The notes: generated by a model from the letters alone, not told the origin. A DNA stretch of 64,000 nt from Microvirga sp. BSC39 (GCF_000739015.1 NZ_JPUG01000059.1:28083-92082), one strand, 5' to 3'. Numbered from the stretch's first letter, positions 8,145-16,160 are shown. Numbers and translations are program-made.

Positions 8145-8414
8145 ATGCCGCGCTTTTACATTGATCTAAGAAGCCATTTTGGAACAACCGAAGACCCGGA
8201 GGGTGTTGAACTCCCTGACATCGCGACTGCAAAGGCAGAGGCTTTGAAGATAGCGGCAAGCCTGTCGGGGAACTGGGCTCATCTCCCTCCCCAGTATAGC
8301 GCCGATATCCGGATTGAGATCATGAGCGAGGACCTGCGACCGCTCCTGATGATCCCATACTTTGAGATCGCCTCAAGCAGTCTCGAATCAAACCTCTTGG
8401 ATCAGCAAATGTAG
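8145..8414 (+). CDS. DUF6894-type small protein
   Basis: An 89-residue protein with the pattern of the DUF6894 family: MPRFYIDLRS at the start, an acidic turn with DPEGVELPD, then an A-rich helix (ATAKAEALKIAASL) and a short strand region (ADIRIEIMSED). These proteins are abundant in Methylobacteriaceae and Bradyrhizobium, often plasmid-borne and multicopy, with no known function. No membrane segment or signal peptide is present. Confidence 0.7.
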   Translation: MPRFYIDLRSHFGTTEDPEGVELPDIATAKAEALKIAASLSGNWAHLPPQYSADIRIEIMSEDLRPLLMIPYFEIASSSLESNLLDQQM

Positions 8415-8517
8415 ACCCCTCGCTGCCAGGCCATCCGACCAAAGAGGAAACTAATCGCAGCTTCTGCGGTTAGGCATCAATGCGGGTGTCGAAGGCTTCT
8501 CAGATTTTGCTGGAAAG

Positions 8518-8910
8518 GTGGCGCAGGCAGCAGGGCGCCCGACCACCTTCTTATTGTGCCTGCTCGTTATCATCGCTTGGGCCGTAACTGGCCCGATCTT
8601 CGGGTTCTCCGACACTTGGCAGCTCATCATCAATACCGGAACGACCATCGTCACCTTCCTGATGGTCTTTCTGATTCAGAACACACAAAACCGGGACGGC
8701 GCCGCGATCCAAGCCAAACTCGATGAGCTTATTCGGACCAGGGCTGCTCAGAACACGTTCATTGGAATCGAAAACCTCACCCCCGACGAGCTCAGCGAGA
8801 TCCGCAACGCCTGTGAGGCCCGGGCCCACGCGGCAATGGCAGCCGATCGGGCGGAAGCACACGCCAACCGCAGGGCGCGGCAAGCTGCAGATCGCGCAAC
8901 CGATGTATGA
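8518..8910 (+). CDS. Low-affinity iron permease family membrane protein
   Basis: A 130-residue protein of the low-affinity iron permease family (PF04120). Two membrane helices (about 10-28 and 36-55) surround the conserved WAVTGPIFGFSDTWQLIINT and FLMVFLIQNTQNRD segments. The C-terminal half is a soluble helix rich in Ala/Arg. Bacterial members are presumed small transporters; iron transport is not proven for them. The GTG start at 8518 cuts the normal N-terminus. The in-frame upstream codons (GVEGFSDFAGK) look coding but have no start, whereas an ATG at 8480 is one frame off, so a small indel near 8490-8500 is likely. Confidence 0.7.
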   Translation: MAQAAGRPTTFLLCLLVIIAWAVTGPIFGFSDTWQLIINTGTTIVTFLMVFLIQNTQNRDGAAIQAKLDELIRTRAAQNTFIGIENLTPDELSEIRNACEARAHAAMAADRAEAHANRRARQAADRATDV

Positions 8911-8952
8911 GCTTGGTCAAAGGAACGAGCAAAACAGAAAGGGACATCGATC

Positions 8953-9177
8953 ATGCACCTTCTTGGAGCCTTGGAACTCGACATCAGGCCAGGAACGCCG
9001 GACAATCCGGCTGTCGTCAAAATTGCTCTCCTGCGCTACACCCAGGGCGAGGACGGGCGACTGTTCATCACGTCGGAATGCGTCTCCTTCGAGGAGATCG
9101 AGGGGCAGATCAACGCCCTCCAGGATGAGTTAGATGAGTTGCGCGACAGAGCCCGCAGAGCTTTCCAGGGCACCTAG
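8953..9177 (+). CDS. Hypothetical small protein
   Basis: A 74-residue protein that I cannot assign. The first two thirds alternate strands (MHLLGALELDIRPG, VVKIALLRYT, LFITSECVSF), and the C-terminus is a charged helix (INALQDELDELRDRARRAF), possibly a coiled coil. It starts with ATG after AAAGGG and has normal high-GC third positions, so it is very likely expressed. Confidence 0.55.
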   Translation: MHLLGALELDIRPGTPDNPAVVKIALLRYTQGEDGRLFITSECVSFEEIEGQINALQDELDELRDRARRAFQGT

Positions 9178-9286
9178 CGATGACCTATCAACGCCGATCC
9201 ACAGACCATATTCCTTGAGGCCGGCGGGTAAGCAGCCATTAAGTCGACAGGTCTAGAGCAACCTGCATTCAAGGGAGTTGCTCATT

Positions 9287-9388
9287 ATGAAGGGCTTGAA
9301 GCTCGACGCTGAAACACGCGTCACGGCCACGATTTATGTTGGACAAGTGATTATCTTCGCCGTGGGCGTATGGCACCTGGGGCTCTGA
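9287..9388 (+). CDS. 33-residue single-helix membrane protein
   Basis: A small ORF with a good ribosome site (AAGGGAG, 10 bases before ATG 9287). The peptide has a charged start (MKGLKLDAETR) followed by a hydrophobic segment (ATIYVGQVIIFAVGVWHLGL). This fits a small membrane protein. No homologue is recognised. Confidence 0.45.
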   Translation: MKGLKLDAETRVTATIYVGQVIIFAVGVWHLGL

Positions 9389-9922
9389 CCAGAGATTAGA
9401 AAAAGGCCGCGTCGAGGATCTTAGCAGACGTCGGCGCGGTCCCGGTCCGTGTTTACCCCCACGGGAGGCTCTGACTCAAGGACCAGCCTTGACTGGAACA
9501 GGACACCCTTTTGGGAGAGTTTCTTTGCCTCTGCTCGGAACCTGAGCCGTTCGTCGGTGTTGTCCGGGTCTCTGGCTCACCGGTTGCCCCAACGATCCAG
9601 GAACTTGAAAAGCGCTTCCTGATCGGGGGCGCTTTTCCTTTCTCCTCTCACATGATCCGGAGTAGCCGAAATGACCACTGGTACGTCACGCCGCACCTTT
9701 CATGTCGAAGTTTCTTCGGCTGTTAATTTCTTCTTTACCCCGTCAGCCGATCTAAAGAGTTCATCTGACTTTCATCCCTTCGGCCTTGCCGCAACACCGC
9801 CCGACCATGATGGATCGGGGTGCCGCAATCCTATTGTCATGGCACCTGGGTAGTAGCCGCTTAGGACGACTAATCCGTTTGAAGGGTGACTATTCAAAAC
9901 CCCAGAAAGAACTGCGAGGATC
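9389..9922. other. Gene-poor stretch with one terminator-like hairpin
   Basis: No ORF here has protein-like composition. A hairpin AAAAGCGC (9608-9615) with GCGCTTTT (9629-9636), followed by CCTTTC, resembles an intrinsic terminator usable in both directions. A short inverted repeat TCAAGG/CCTTGA lies at 9476-9491. Confidence 0.45.
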
Positions 9923-10261
9923 ATGTTCAGCATCACCGACTCCGTCACAGCAGCGATCAACATCTTGAGCGCCATCGACGCTCTTGAGACGGCGCATGCA
10001 CGCACGAGCGCCGATGCCGACATGATTCTTTTGAGCGATCACGAGTTCGATCTCTTGAGCGAGGGCATCGTCAACGCCCGCTATGTACTCACCTCCCACG
10101 GCAGACCGGTTCCAGCCATCCTCTCATTGATGGCCATCCGGATTGCATCGTCCGACGGGCTTCCGCGCCCAAAGGTCGACGCTGTCTTGCGGGATCTAAG
10201 GGCCGTCGAGCTTCTCGCCGAGGGCGACACAGACCCTCCGGCTACCGCCATCGCAGCATAA
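9923..10261 (+). CDS. Hypothetical helical protein
   Basis: A 112-residue, mostly helical protein (ITDSVTAAINILSAIDALET; EFDLLSEGIVNARYVLTS; KVDAVLRDLRAVELLAEG). No family is recognised. The ATG follows GCGAGGA, and codon use matches the neighbours. It is followed at once by a 13-codon ORF and hairpin at 10272-10328. Confidence 0.5.
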   Translation: MFSITDSVTAAINILSAIDALETAHARTSADADMILLSDHEFDLLSEGIVNARYVLTSHGRPVPAILSLMAIRIASSDGLPRPKVDAVLRDLRAVELLAEGDTDPPATAIAA

Positions 10262-10271
10262 GGAGAGCCAG

Positions 10272-10328
10272 ATGGGCTTGTTCCGGCACGAGAACATGCC
10301 CGGGTTCCGTTAGGTCCACCCCTAACGG
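10272..10328 (+). promoter_or_regulatory. Possible leader peptide ORF and hairpin
   Basis: An AGGAG ribosome site (10261-10265) precedes ATG 10272 and a 13-codon ORF (MGLFRHENMPGFR). Its TAG (10311-10313) lies in the left arm of a perfect hairpin, CCGTTAGG (10307-10314) with CCTAACGG (10321-10328). The GTG of the next gene comes 9 bases later. The layout resembles translation-coupled leader control, but the downstream gene is broken. Confidence 0.35.
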
Positions 10329-10337
10329 AGAACACCC

Positions 10338-10888
10338 GTGTTCAGCACTACCCCATTCCAGCTCCAAGTCCGCATCATCAACCGCGCTCAGGAGATCTGG
10401 ACCTACGACAGCCTTGAAGATGCTGTCCTGGCTCTTGGACGAGCCGCCCGTGAGCAGGGCTTTTTCCTGTCCGACGTCCTTGACGACCATTTTTCCCAAC
10501 GAAACTCGTGTCGACATCAGCGGCGTCCGCAGCACGGACCGGGTAGGGCACCTCATCGTCCGTACGTGCCTGGGCGATGTCGTGTCCCGCGAGCAGGTCC
10601 TGGACCTGTTCTATAGGCTGCAGTCCAGACCCGTTTCACCGAGGGCGCCTACCGCTCCGGCCCCTGGCCCGGTATCCGCCGCCGGCGCGGCCATCGAGGG
10701 ACCTCCATCCGCGTCGTTCGTACCAAAACGCAATGACCTGGCACGATGCGGACAGGGTGGAAGTCGGAGAGCTTGGCATTCGTCCTGGCCGGATCCGGCG
10801 GCAGCGCAGCCTGCCGACCTACTGGTCGGACATCCCACGCCAGAACGAACGCTCCTGGAAGAGCCAGCGCCCGACCCAGTGGCGCTAA
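10338..10888 (+). pseudogene. Hypothetical gene broken by three frameshifts
   Basis: Protein-like sequence continues across three frames. MFSTTPFQLQVRIINRAQEI to DDHF is followed, after an extra base in the T5 run near 10490, by ETRVDISGVRSTDRVGHLIV to FYRLQ. After a shift near 10625 comes FTEGAYRSGPWPGIRRRRG to RTKTQ. After a shift near 10728 comes RSLPTYWSDIPRQNERSWKS and QRPTQWR with TAA at 10886-10888. The C-terminal Trp/Arg-rich segment resembles small basic proteins of Methylobacteriaceae plasmids, from memory and without a named family. Function is unknown. Confidence 0.6.
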
Positions 10889-10958
10889 CGCACCCAAAAG
10901 AGCGGTCTGAGCGATCAGGCCGCCCTTTGTCATGGAATCACAGCATCAAGGGCTCTCC

Positions 10959-11519
10959 ATGCTGCTCCACGTTTATGTCCCGAAGCACGGTTCCTCGGCC
11001 GCCGCTCTTGTCCTGCCCGGAAGCGGGATCGTCGGGACAGAGGAGAAGGATGGTCGGGTGCTCTGCTACTATGGAGGCAATGCCATCGGCTCCCAGGACC
11101 TCAAGAGCTATTATGAGAGGCTGCGGCGGGCTGCGGGCCGCTTGGTCACCAGGTACCCGACAACGGCCATGGCAGCGTTCCCGGTTGAAGATCTACAAGG
11201 CGTAGCGATCTTCGATGCCGAGCGCGAGTACCTGCCTGAGGTCAAGGATTACCGGACCCTCGAGCGTTGGGCGAAGGAGCCTGCGTTGACCATCCAAGGC
11301 CCGGATCTGCCGGAGGGCGCCCACCTGACCAGCGCAATCGGCGTTCGCTTTGAGAAGGCCTTCCCGCGGCTCCTGATGCGCGACGGCTCGGTTCACACCT
11401 ATGCCCTCCGATGTGGTCAGATCGTGGTCATCAACATCGCTTCGGGTATGTCAGAGGTCATCAACCCAACCGATAAACTCGCCGACAGCATCCGGCAGGA
11501 GGTCAAATCGCGACGCTAG
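10959..11519 (+). CDS. Hypothetical protein
   Basis: A 186-residue soluble protein of unknown family. It has mixed strands and helices (MLLHVYVPKHGSSAAALVL; SYYERLRRAAGRLVTRYP; FEKAFPRLLMRDGSVHTYAL). The second in-frame ATG at 10959 is chosen because AAGGG lies seven bases upstream; ATG 10932 has no ribosome site. The gene is intact between a degraded gene and the DUF1643 gene. Confidence 0.5.
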   Translation: MLLHVYVPKHGSSAAALVLPGSGIVGTEEKDGRVLCYYGGNAIGSQDLKSYYERLRRAAGRLVTRYPTTAMAAFPVEDLQGVAIFDAEREYLPEVKDYRTLERWAKEPALTIQGPDLPEGAHLTSAIGVRFEKAFPRLLMRDGSVHTYALRCGQIVVINIASGMSEVINPTDKLADSIRQEVKSRR

Positions 11520-11581
11520 ATAGGCGATCCCACCTGGAGGGTGCTATAACAAGGCAGTTAAATTCTTAAATCAGAATTCAA

Positions 11582-12169
11582 ATGCTGCCTCTTCAGCCTG
11601 CACCCTCAGATGAGCTCCACGACGCCGGAGGCAAAAGCCGGCTTCGGCTCAAACCTGACGTCGTTGCCGATGCTGTCTTCTACGACAACCTGCGCTACCG
11701 GCCCATCTTGACGCGCCGCTGGACGGACAATCCGAACGCGCCATTCGTCCTCTGGATCGGAATGAACCCAAGCGTCGCCGGATTTGATGTCGACGATCCC
11801 ACGGTAGCCCGGGAGCAGGAGTTCACTCGCCGCTGGGGTTATACGTCTTATGTCAAATGCAATGTCATGGATTACTGTGTGACAGAGCAGAAGCGGTTGC
11901 GCGATTCCGGCGTCATTCCTTGCAGCGAATACAACCTCCCAGCCATCCGGGATCAGGCCGGCCGCGCCGCCATGATTGTTCTCGGCTTTGGAGCGATTCA
12001 CCCGTCCCTCCAGCACTACGCCGACGCCGTGTGTCAGGCGCTGGTCGACGACGGGCGTAGCCTGTGGTGCCTCAAGCTCACGAAGAACGGCAACGCCGGA
12101 CATCCCCTCTACATTGCCGGCGATACAAAGCCGGTCCCGTACGTTCCAAAGCTGAAGCCTGCTGTCTGA
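11582..12169 (+). CDS. DUF1643-domain protein
   Basis: A 195-residue protein matching DUF1643: WIGMNPSVAGFDVDDPTV, FTRRWGYTSYVKCNVMDY, and C-terminal LWCLKLTKNGNAGHPLYI. DUF1643 proteins are widespread on plasmids and phages; their fold has been likened to uracil-DNA glycosylase-like proteins, but no activity is established. No signal peptide. The gene is complete, with ATG 11582 in an A+T-rich leader. Confidence 0.75.
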   Translation: MLPLQPAPSDELHDAGGKSRLRLKPDVVADAVFYDNLRYRPILTRRWTDNPNAPFVLWIGMNPSVAGFDVDDPTVAREQEFTRRWGYTSYVKCNVMDYCVTEQKRLRDSGVIPCSEYNLPAIRDQAGRAAMIVLGFGAIHPSLQHYADAVCQALVDDGRSLWCLKLTKNGNAGHPLYIAGDTKPVPYVPKLKPAV

Positions 12170-12199
12170 GGCAGCGCCTCGGTGTTCACCCCTCCCGCC

Positions 12200-12514
12200 A
12201 TGAGGACTCTCTATATGGCTGCCAAGTTCTGGACCCTCCTGACCGGGGTCGATACGGTTCAGCCCTTCTATAACCAGACTGAGGCTGAGACTGTGGCGGC
12301 CGACTTCGTTCAGTCCTGCGATGACAGCCGGACTGTGACTGTCGAGAACTGGCGGGACGAGCTCGCCGCCCTGAACAAGGAAATGGATGATGCCGGCGAG
12401 ACTGGCTACCTCTGCACGCTGGCCGAGCATTCTGTTCCTGAACTCAAGGCTGTTGCCGTGCTGGAGGAGGGGGAGGTCTGCCGCATCGAGACCGCTTCAC
12501 CGTTGCTCCAGTAG
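12200..12514 (+). CDS. Hypothetical protein, possibly interrupted by an amber codon
   Basis: A 105-residue protein (FWTLLTGVDTVQPFYNQTEA; ENWRDELAALNKEMDDAGET) ending at TAG 12512-12514. The same frame stays open for a further 52 codons to TGA 12671-12673 with good composition. The ancestral gene may therefore have been about 157 codons, or two genes lie in the same frame. No family is recognised. ATG 12215 is an alternative start. Confidence 0.45.
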   Translation: MRTLYMAAKFWTLLTGVDTVQPFYNQTEAETVAADFVQSCDDSRTVTVENWRDELAALNKEMDDAGETGYLCTLAEHSVPELKAVAVLEEGEVCRIETASPLLQ

Positions 12515-12520
12515 CTGAAG

Positions 12521-12673
12521 GTGGCTGTCGTCGAGACGAAGTTCAGCCCGATCGACTACCATTCTGACGATGTGTTTCAGGTTGAGACCCCGCACGGACC
12601 GATCAATGCTGTCGTCGGCCATATCCAAAGTATTCAGCCTGAGGAATGGCCAATCGCCACCGTCTTTGAATGA
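12521..12673 (+). CDS. 50-codon ORF, in-frame continuation of the previous gene
   Basis: GTG 12521 opens a short frame (VETKFSPIDYHSDDVFQVET; VVGHIQSIQPEEWPIATVFE). It has strand-rich, protein-like content but a poor ribosome site. It is in the same frame as the preceding gene, two codons after that gene's TAG, so it may be the detached C-terminus. Function is unknown. Confidence 0.35.
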   Translation: MAVVETKFSPIDYHSDDVFQVETPHGPINAVVGHIQSIQPEEWPIATVFE

Positions 12674-12717
12674 ATCTCCGCTAGTGATCCAGCCTGCGTG
12701 AGTTGAGTAGAAACGCC

Positions 12718-13287
12718 ATGGCCCTCGATACCTCCGTTTCAGTTCTGATCATTGACGACTATCAGACGATGCTCCGGATTATCCGCAACCTTCTCAGGAA
12801 GATCGGATTCACAGACGTGGACGAGGCTAAGGACGGCTGTGAGGCACTGGGCACGCTCCGAGAGAAGCAGTATGGGCTCGTTTTCTCTGACTGGAACATG
12901 GCGCCCATGACTGGGTTCGAGCTGCTCTAGGAGGTCCGCGCCAACCCCGCACTTAAGCAAGTGCCTTTCATCAAGGTCACCGCCGAGGCCAGAACTCAAA
13001 ACGTGATCGCAGTCAAGCAGGCTGGCGTCGATAACTATATCGTCAAACCATTCAATGCCGAGACACTTCGGGCCAAAGTGAGCGCCGTACTCGGGTACGC
13101 TCCGTTGCGCAGTTTACAGAACGGCAAGGGAATTGGTTACATCAAACACAAAGTCTTGAGGGCGAAAGCAGCAGTGCCGAGCCAAGCGGCGCGATCTAGG
13201 AGGATGAGCCACCTAGACGGATGCGGACGGCTCCGCCCTCAAAGGGAGGACAAAGCATGTGGTTTCTACCCATTAGCTTTGCCCTAG
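12718..13287 (+). pseudogene. CheY-like response regulator with an in-frame amber stop
   Basis: Single receiver domain of the CheY type: acidic pair DD (13-14), phospho-acceptor Asp58 in FSDWNM, and later the Thr and Lys of FIKVTAEA and YIVKPFNAETL. Codon 71 is TAG (12928-12930), where homologues have Arg/Lys/Gln in an LL-x-EVR context; the same frame then runs on to the normal end. The usual stop after the VLG end is missing too, and the frame continues to 13287. As written the receiver is cut after strand 3 and should be inactive. Confidence 0.75.
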
Positions 13288-13296
13288 ACATGAGAA

Positions 13297-13332
13297 GGAC
13301 CCGGACAGCTTGGCGGCTGCGGTTCCGGGTCC
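13297..13332 (+). terminator. Terminator-like hairpin
   Basis: GGACCCGGA (13297-13305) pairs with TCCGGGTCC (13324-13332), with CAGC/GCTG inside. It is followed by AATTCTAG and no T-run, so it is a strong stem but a weak intrinsic terminator. Confidence 0.45.
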
Positions 13333-13584
13333 AATTCTAGATCGTCTAGGAAACGGAAAGGGGGCAAAAGCCCTTATCCCACTCCGGACCTCAATATAGC
13401 GCAGTCCGCATACCTATCCAAGTCTGTATGCCTAGGGTTGGTTTGACAAACAGCCGCCCCAAGGCGTCCGACTGGTCCTGTTCGGGCCTCATGCCATGCG
13501 AGCGCCAAACCCCGCTGGTAAGAGCTTTATTTCAGGAATGAGGCAAGCTGACGCTCGTCCGGCAATAACTCCGTTAAGTATTCG

Positions 13585-13854
13585 TTAACTTTGATTGCCA
13601 AAACCACCTGTTCTGTCGTCGAAATACAACACCACTCCGGAAGGGTGTCTTGTGCGGATCTTACCTAATTGACCCAAGCCAACTGTGACGACATCTTCAG
13701 GCAAGCTTAGTTGATTCGAAAGAATCACGACGGCAGCGACGGGCACACGTTCTATTCGACAATGAAGACCAACGGAACTGTAGATCACTTCATGATCTAC
13801 AGGAGCCGGAGAATAGACATCGTGGCGTTCGAATGTTTCTCTGGGTCGGGGCAT
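13585..13854 (-). CDS. Possible PilZ-like small protein
   Basis: An 89-codon minus-strand ORF divergent from the ftcR-like gene. Segments such as GLHCRIERVPVAAVVILSNQ, LSLPEDV and HPSGVVLYFD recall the strands of PilZ (c-di-GMP-binding) domains. The usual RxxxR and (D/N)xSxxG motifs are not intact, so it would be degenerate. No competing plus-strand ORF exists. Treat as tentative. The rest of 13333-13861 shows no other gene. Confidence 0.3.
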   Translation of the reverse strand: MPRPRETFERHDVYSPAPVDHEVIYSSVGLHCRIERVPVAAVVILSNQLSLPEDVVTVGLGQLGKIRTRHPSGVVLYFDDRTGGFGNQS

Positions 13855-13861
13855 TACTAAT

Positions 13862-14530
13862 ATGTTTATCGTTGTTGCTTCGCAGCAATCGGCTGCGGCT
13901 GCCTATGTGTCTGAGTTTCAGCATGAGGGCATCCCCTCGATGGGCTTGTTCTCCAACGATTTCCAAACATGGCTTGAAGAGCCATCCAAGACGGACCTTA
14001 ACGACGTCCGCGGCTTCCTGATTGACGAAGGTGAAGTCCCGGTCACATTCGCAAAGAGGATTCGGGAGCGCACGCCCGCCCCGATCATAGCCTTCAGCGA
14101 AAGTCGCTCGCTCGAGAAAACGCTTGAACTGCTGACCGCCGGGATTGACGACGTCGTCCGCAGACCGATCCACGTAAAAGAGATTCTTGCCCGCTCAGAG
14201 GCCGTGTGGCGCCGTCACCGGGAGAGCCAGCCTGTGGCCTCAACTGACCGGGTTCGTGTCTACAACAACGGTCAGGATGCCGAGATCGACGGCATGCCAC
14301 TGATCCTGCCCCGGCGCGAACTCTGCATTCTCGAATACTTCCACCGCAACCGCGGCCGCTCTGTGACGAAGACACAGGTCTTCAATGCTGTTTATGACGT
14401 CAACGAAACCGGCGTCTCCGATACCGTCGTCGAAGGCCATATCAGCAAGCTGCGTAAGAAGCTGCGGCAGCGCCTCGGGTATGACCCGATCCTCGCCAAG
14501 CGGTTCGAAGGCTACACCTATCTGGGCTGA
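13862..14530 (+). CDS. FtcR/Rem-like atypical response regulator (flagellar regulator)
   Basis: A 222-residue regulator close to FtcR, the OmpR-type activator of flagellar genes in Brucella and rhizobia. The receiver-like domain (1-120) lacks the acidic pocket and the phospho-Asp, as in FtcR. It carries the family-typical stretches SESRSLEKTLELLTAGIDDV and HVKEILAR. The winged-helix domain (about 140-222) contains LILPRRELCILEYFHRNRGR, VTKTQVFNAVYDV, EGHISKLRKKLRQ and a C-terminal KRFEGYTYLG. Activity probably depends on abundance rather than phosphorylation. No flagellar operon is in this window, so its targets must be elsewhere or it is an accessory paralogue. A strong terminator follows. 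Confidence 0.75.
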   Translation: MFIVVASQQSAAAAYVSEFQHEGIPSMGLFSNDFQTWLEEPSKTDLNDVRGFLIDEGEVPVTFAKRIRERTPAPIIAFSESRSLEKTLELLTAGIDDVVRRPIHVKEILARSEAVWRRHRESQPVASTDRVRVYNNGQDAEIDGMPLILPRRELCILEYFHRNRGRSVTKTQVFNAVYDVNETGVSDTVVEGHISKLRKKLRQRLGYDPILAKRFEGYTYLG

Positions 14531-14596
14531 GTTTATCCTCAACTGATCTGTTCCTGTAGGAACGACAGAATCCAAAACCCCAAACAAATCTTGCGA

Positions 14597-14628
14597 GCGC
14601 CGTCCGAACCACCTCGGGCGGCGCTTTT
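14597..14628 (+). terminator. Terminator after the ftcR-like gene
   Basis: GCGCCGTCCGA (14597-14607) pairs with TCGGGCGGCGC (14614-14624) with one mismatch, followed by TTTT. Good intrinsic terminator. Confidence 0.75.
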
Positions 14629-14646
14629 GCTTGTCATGAGGTCAAC

Positions 14647-14965
14647 ATGCCTGATGTGAATGTTCGCACCCTTGCGGATTTCAAGCGCTTCCTCGCCATC
14701 CCTAGAGCCTCCATCGAGACGCTCCGCAACGACGTCATGGCGAGGAACGGCCAAACCCCGCAAACGCGCCCTCAATGCTATGGCATCCGCCAGGTGAAAA
14801 AGCTCCAGACAAATGCGGTCCAGTTCACGGGCGACAACTGGCTCTGGTTCGACAAGGCCGCCAAGTACCGGTCTGCCGGCGATGTCGTCACGATCGACGT
14901 CAGCAAGGCTGAGCCCTTTTGCGGAAGTAATCGACTACAAACTCTCCATTCAGCCAACGGCCTAA
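14647..14965 (+). pseudogene. Hypothetical small gene with a C-terminal frameshift
   Basis: The frame MPDVNVRTLADFKRFLAIPR continues with VMARNGQ, NWLWFDKAAKYR and VVTIDVSKAEP, then runs into a non-protein-like tail. One extra base in CCCTTTTGCG near 14920 restores EVIDYKLSIQPTA and TAA 14963-14965, which leaves 15 bases before the next start. The intended product is about 105 residues, unknown function. The neighbour at 14981 is probably in the same operon. Confidence 0.5.
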
Positions 14966-14980
14966 AACAGGGAGGCATCC

Positions 14981-15250
14981 ATGGGTTTGACCTGGATCCG
15001 CAAGGACGACGTTCGCAAGGCTCTGCTCGATACGAGCAACCAGCACATCGATGCCACCTATCGGGAGGTTAAGAAGCGCAACGGCAGGCCCAACACCTTC
15101 AGGGTCGAAGGGTACGCCCAGTGGCACAAGAAGCATCCGACCGAGGAGATCGAATGGCCGGACGAGGGCAACGCTCAGGCTGCCTGCCTCCGCATTGCGG
15201 CCTGCTACACCCAGGCCGCCGTTTCCTCGGGGCAGGGCTCCGCCACGTAA
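14981..15250 (+). CDS. Hypothetical protein
   Basis: An 89-residue charged protein (TWIRKDDVRKALLDTSNQHI; YREVKKRNGRPNTF; EGYAQWHKKHP), soluble, unknown family. It has a strong GGAGG site 6 bases before ATG 14981. It lies in a run of three small same-strand ORFs (14647, 14981, 15263) that look co-transcribed. Confidence 0.5.
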   Translation: MGLTWIRKDDVRKALLDTSNQHIDATYREVKKRNGRPNTFRVEGYAQWHKKHPTEEIEWPDEGNAQAACLRIAACYTQAAVSSGQGSAT

Positions 15251-15262
15251 GGATCACCACCG

Positions 15263-15355
15263 ATGACCTCCAAAGCACAGGTTCGTGACCAGAAGCTCAA
15301 GCAGTTCGTCGAAGAAGCTCTCGATGCCGGCGTCTTCTATGAGCGGGCGCCCTGA
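15263..15355 (+). CDS. 30-residue ORF
   Basis: A short frame MTSKAQVRDQKLKQFVEEAL-DAGVFYERAP, helical and charged, 12 bases after the preceding stop and preceded by GGATCACC. It could be a small protein or the 5' remnant of a longer gene. The following 15356-15681 holds no gene; a perfect palindrome AAGACCGCGGTCTT lies at 15517-15530. Confidence 0.35.
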   Translation: MTSKAQVRDQKLKQFVEEALDAGVFYERAP

Positions 15356-15681
15356 CAGTGAATGCCGCAGCAGCAGCCTGCGATGACTGGGCGATTTCCT
15401 CTCTGATCGACTCGTCCTCTGGCAAACTTCCGAATAGTAGACACTTGCTTAAACTCATTATTGTCTCATGGCTTGACAGATAGCCATTATGATGACCGAC
15501 CCTCCGGCCTGCAACCAAGACCGCGGTCTTAATACCCTCTTTGCGGTTCCTATTACACGTCCTGGCGCTGTTAACCTCATTCTAATCGGGATCGGCGGAT
15601 TGTTCCCATGCAGATCATCCATGGCCATGAACCTTGGGCCTGGCGACTGCGTCCCTGTGAGTTTCCCGTTGGGAAGATCCA

Positions 15682-15882
15682 ATGGCTAAAGAACATCCTG
15701 CTCCATATGCGATGGAGCTAAAGCGGTCCTGGCGTGTGATCGTCCCGGTTCGCGGGAAGCTGACGCCGAAAATATGTCCGGAGCGGTTCGCCTGCCGGGC
15801 AGAAGCTGAGACTTGGATGGGTACGGCCGATGGTCAACGGATGATCGCGGCTGTCCGTGAGGGTGAGACATCCCTGCTATAA
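15682..15882 (+). CDS. Hypothetical small basic protein
   Basis: A 66-residue ORF (MELKRSWRVIVPVRGKLTPK; ERFACRAEAETWMGTADG). Two short strands followed by a helix; no family recognised. Composition is protein-like, and the gene ends 24 bases before the hairpin-rich region at 15907. Confidence 0.4.
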   Translation: MAKEHPAPYAMELKRSWRVIVPVRGKLTPKICPERFACRAEAETWMGTADGQRMIAAVREGETSLL

Positions 15883-15906
15883 AAATCGAGGCCTGCAAAA
15901 AATGAA

Positions 15907-16053
15907 GGGCAGCCGTGCTGCCCAGTGTTCTTGCGTGCCGTTTAGGCACGAACTATATTGTGCAGTGCAGCACAGCGATTGACGTTGCTGTGCTGCAGCC
16001 CTTCTTGGGCGTTTCCTCCCTGAACTTCGGGCCGCTTTCGAGCGGCCTTTTTT
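15907..16053 (+). ncRNA. Candidate structured RNA: five consecutive hairpins ending in a strong terminator
   Basis: Within 147 bases there are five stems: GGGCAGC/GCTGCCC (15907-15923); CGTGCC/GGCACG (15934-15950); an 11-bp perfect stem TGCAGCACAGC/GCTGTGCTGCA (15966-15997); GCCC/GGGC (15998-16010); and GGCCGCT-TTCG-AGCGGCC followed by T6 (16030-16053), a textbook terminator with a UUCG tetraloop. No coding frame spans it. It may be a stand-alone small RNA or the 3' UTR of the gene at 15682. A TATAAA lies at 15878-15883 but without a clear -35. I cannot match it to a known RNA family. Confidence 0.55.
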
Positions 16054-16160
16054 CCTTGGGGGTGAAACTACAGGCCAGCCATACCCACGCAATAGCGAAG
16101 AAGTCGTAGCTGTCCGCCACTTGCCTTCGCTCTGGAACCGCCTACGGCCCAGATTGCCGC

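Noticed and set aside
9511..9853. Short plus-strand ORFs at 9511 and 9671
   Set aside because: They overlap a terminator-like hairpin, have no ribosome site and atypical composition.
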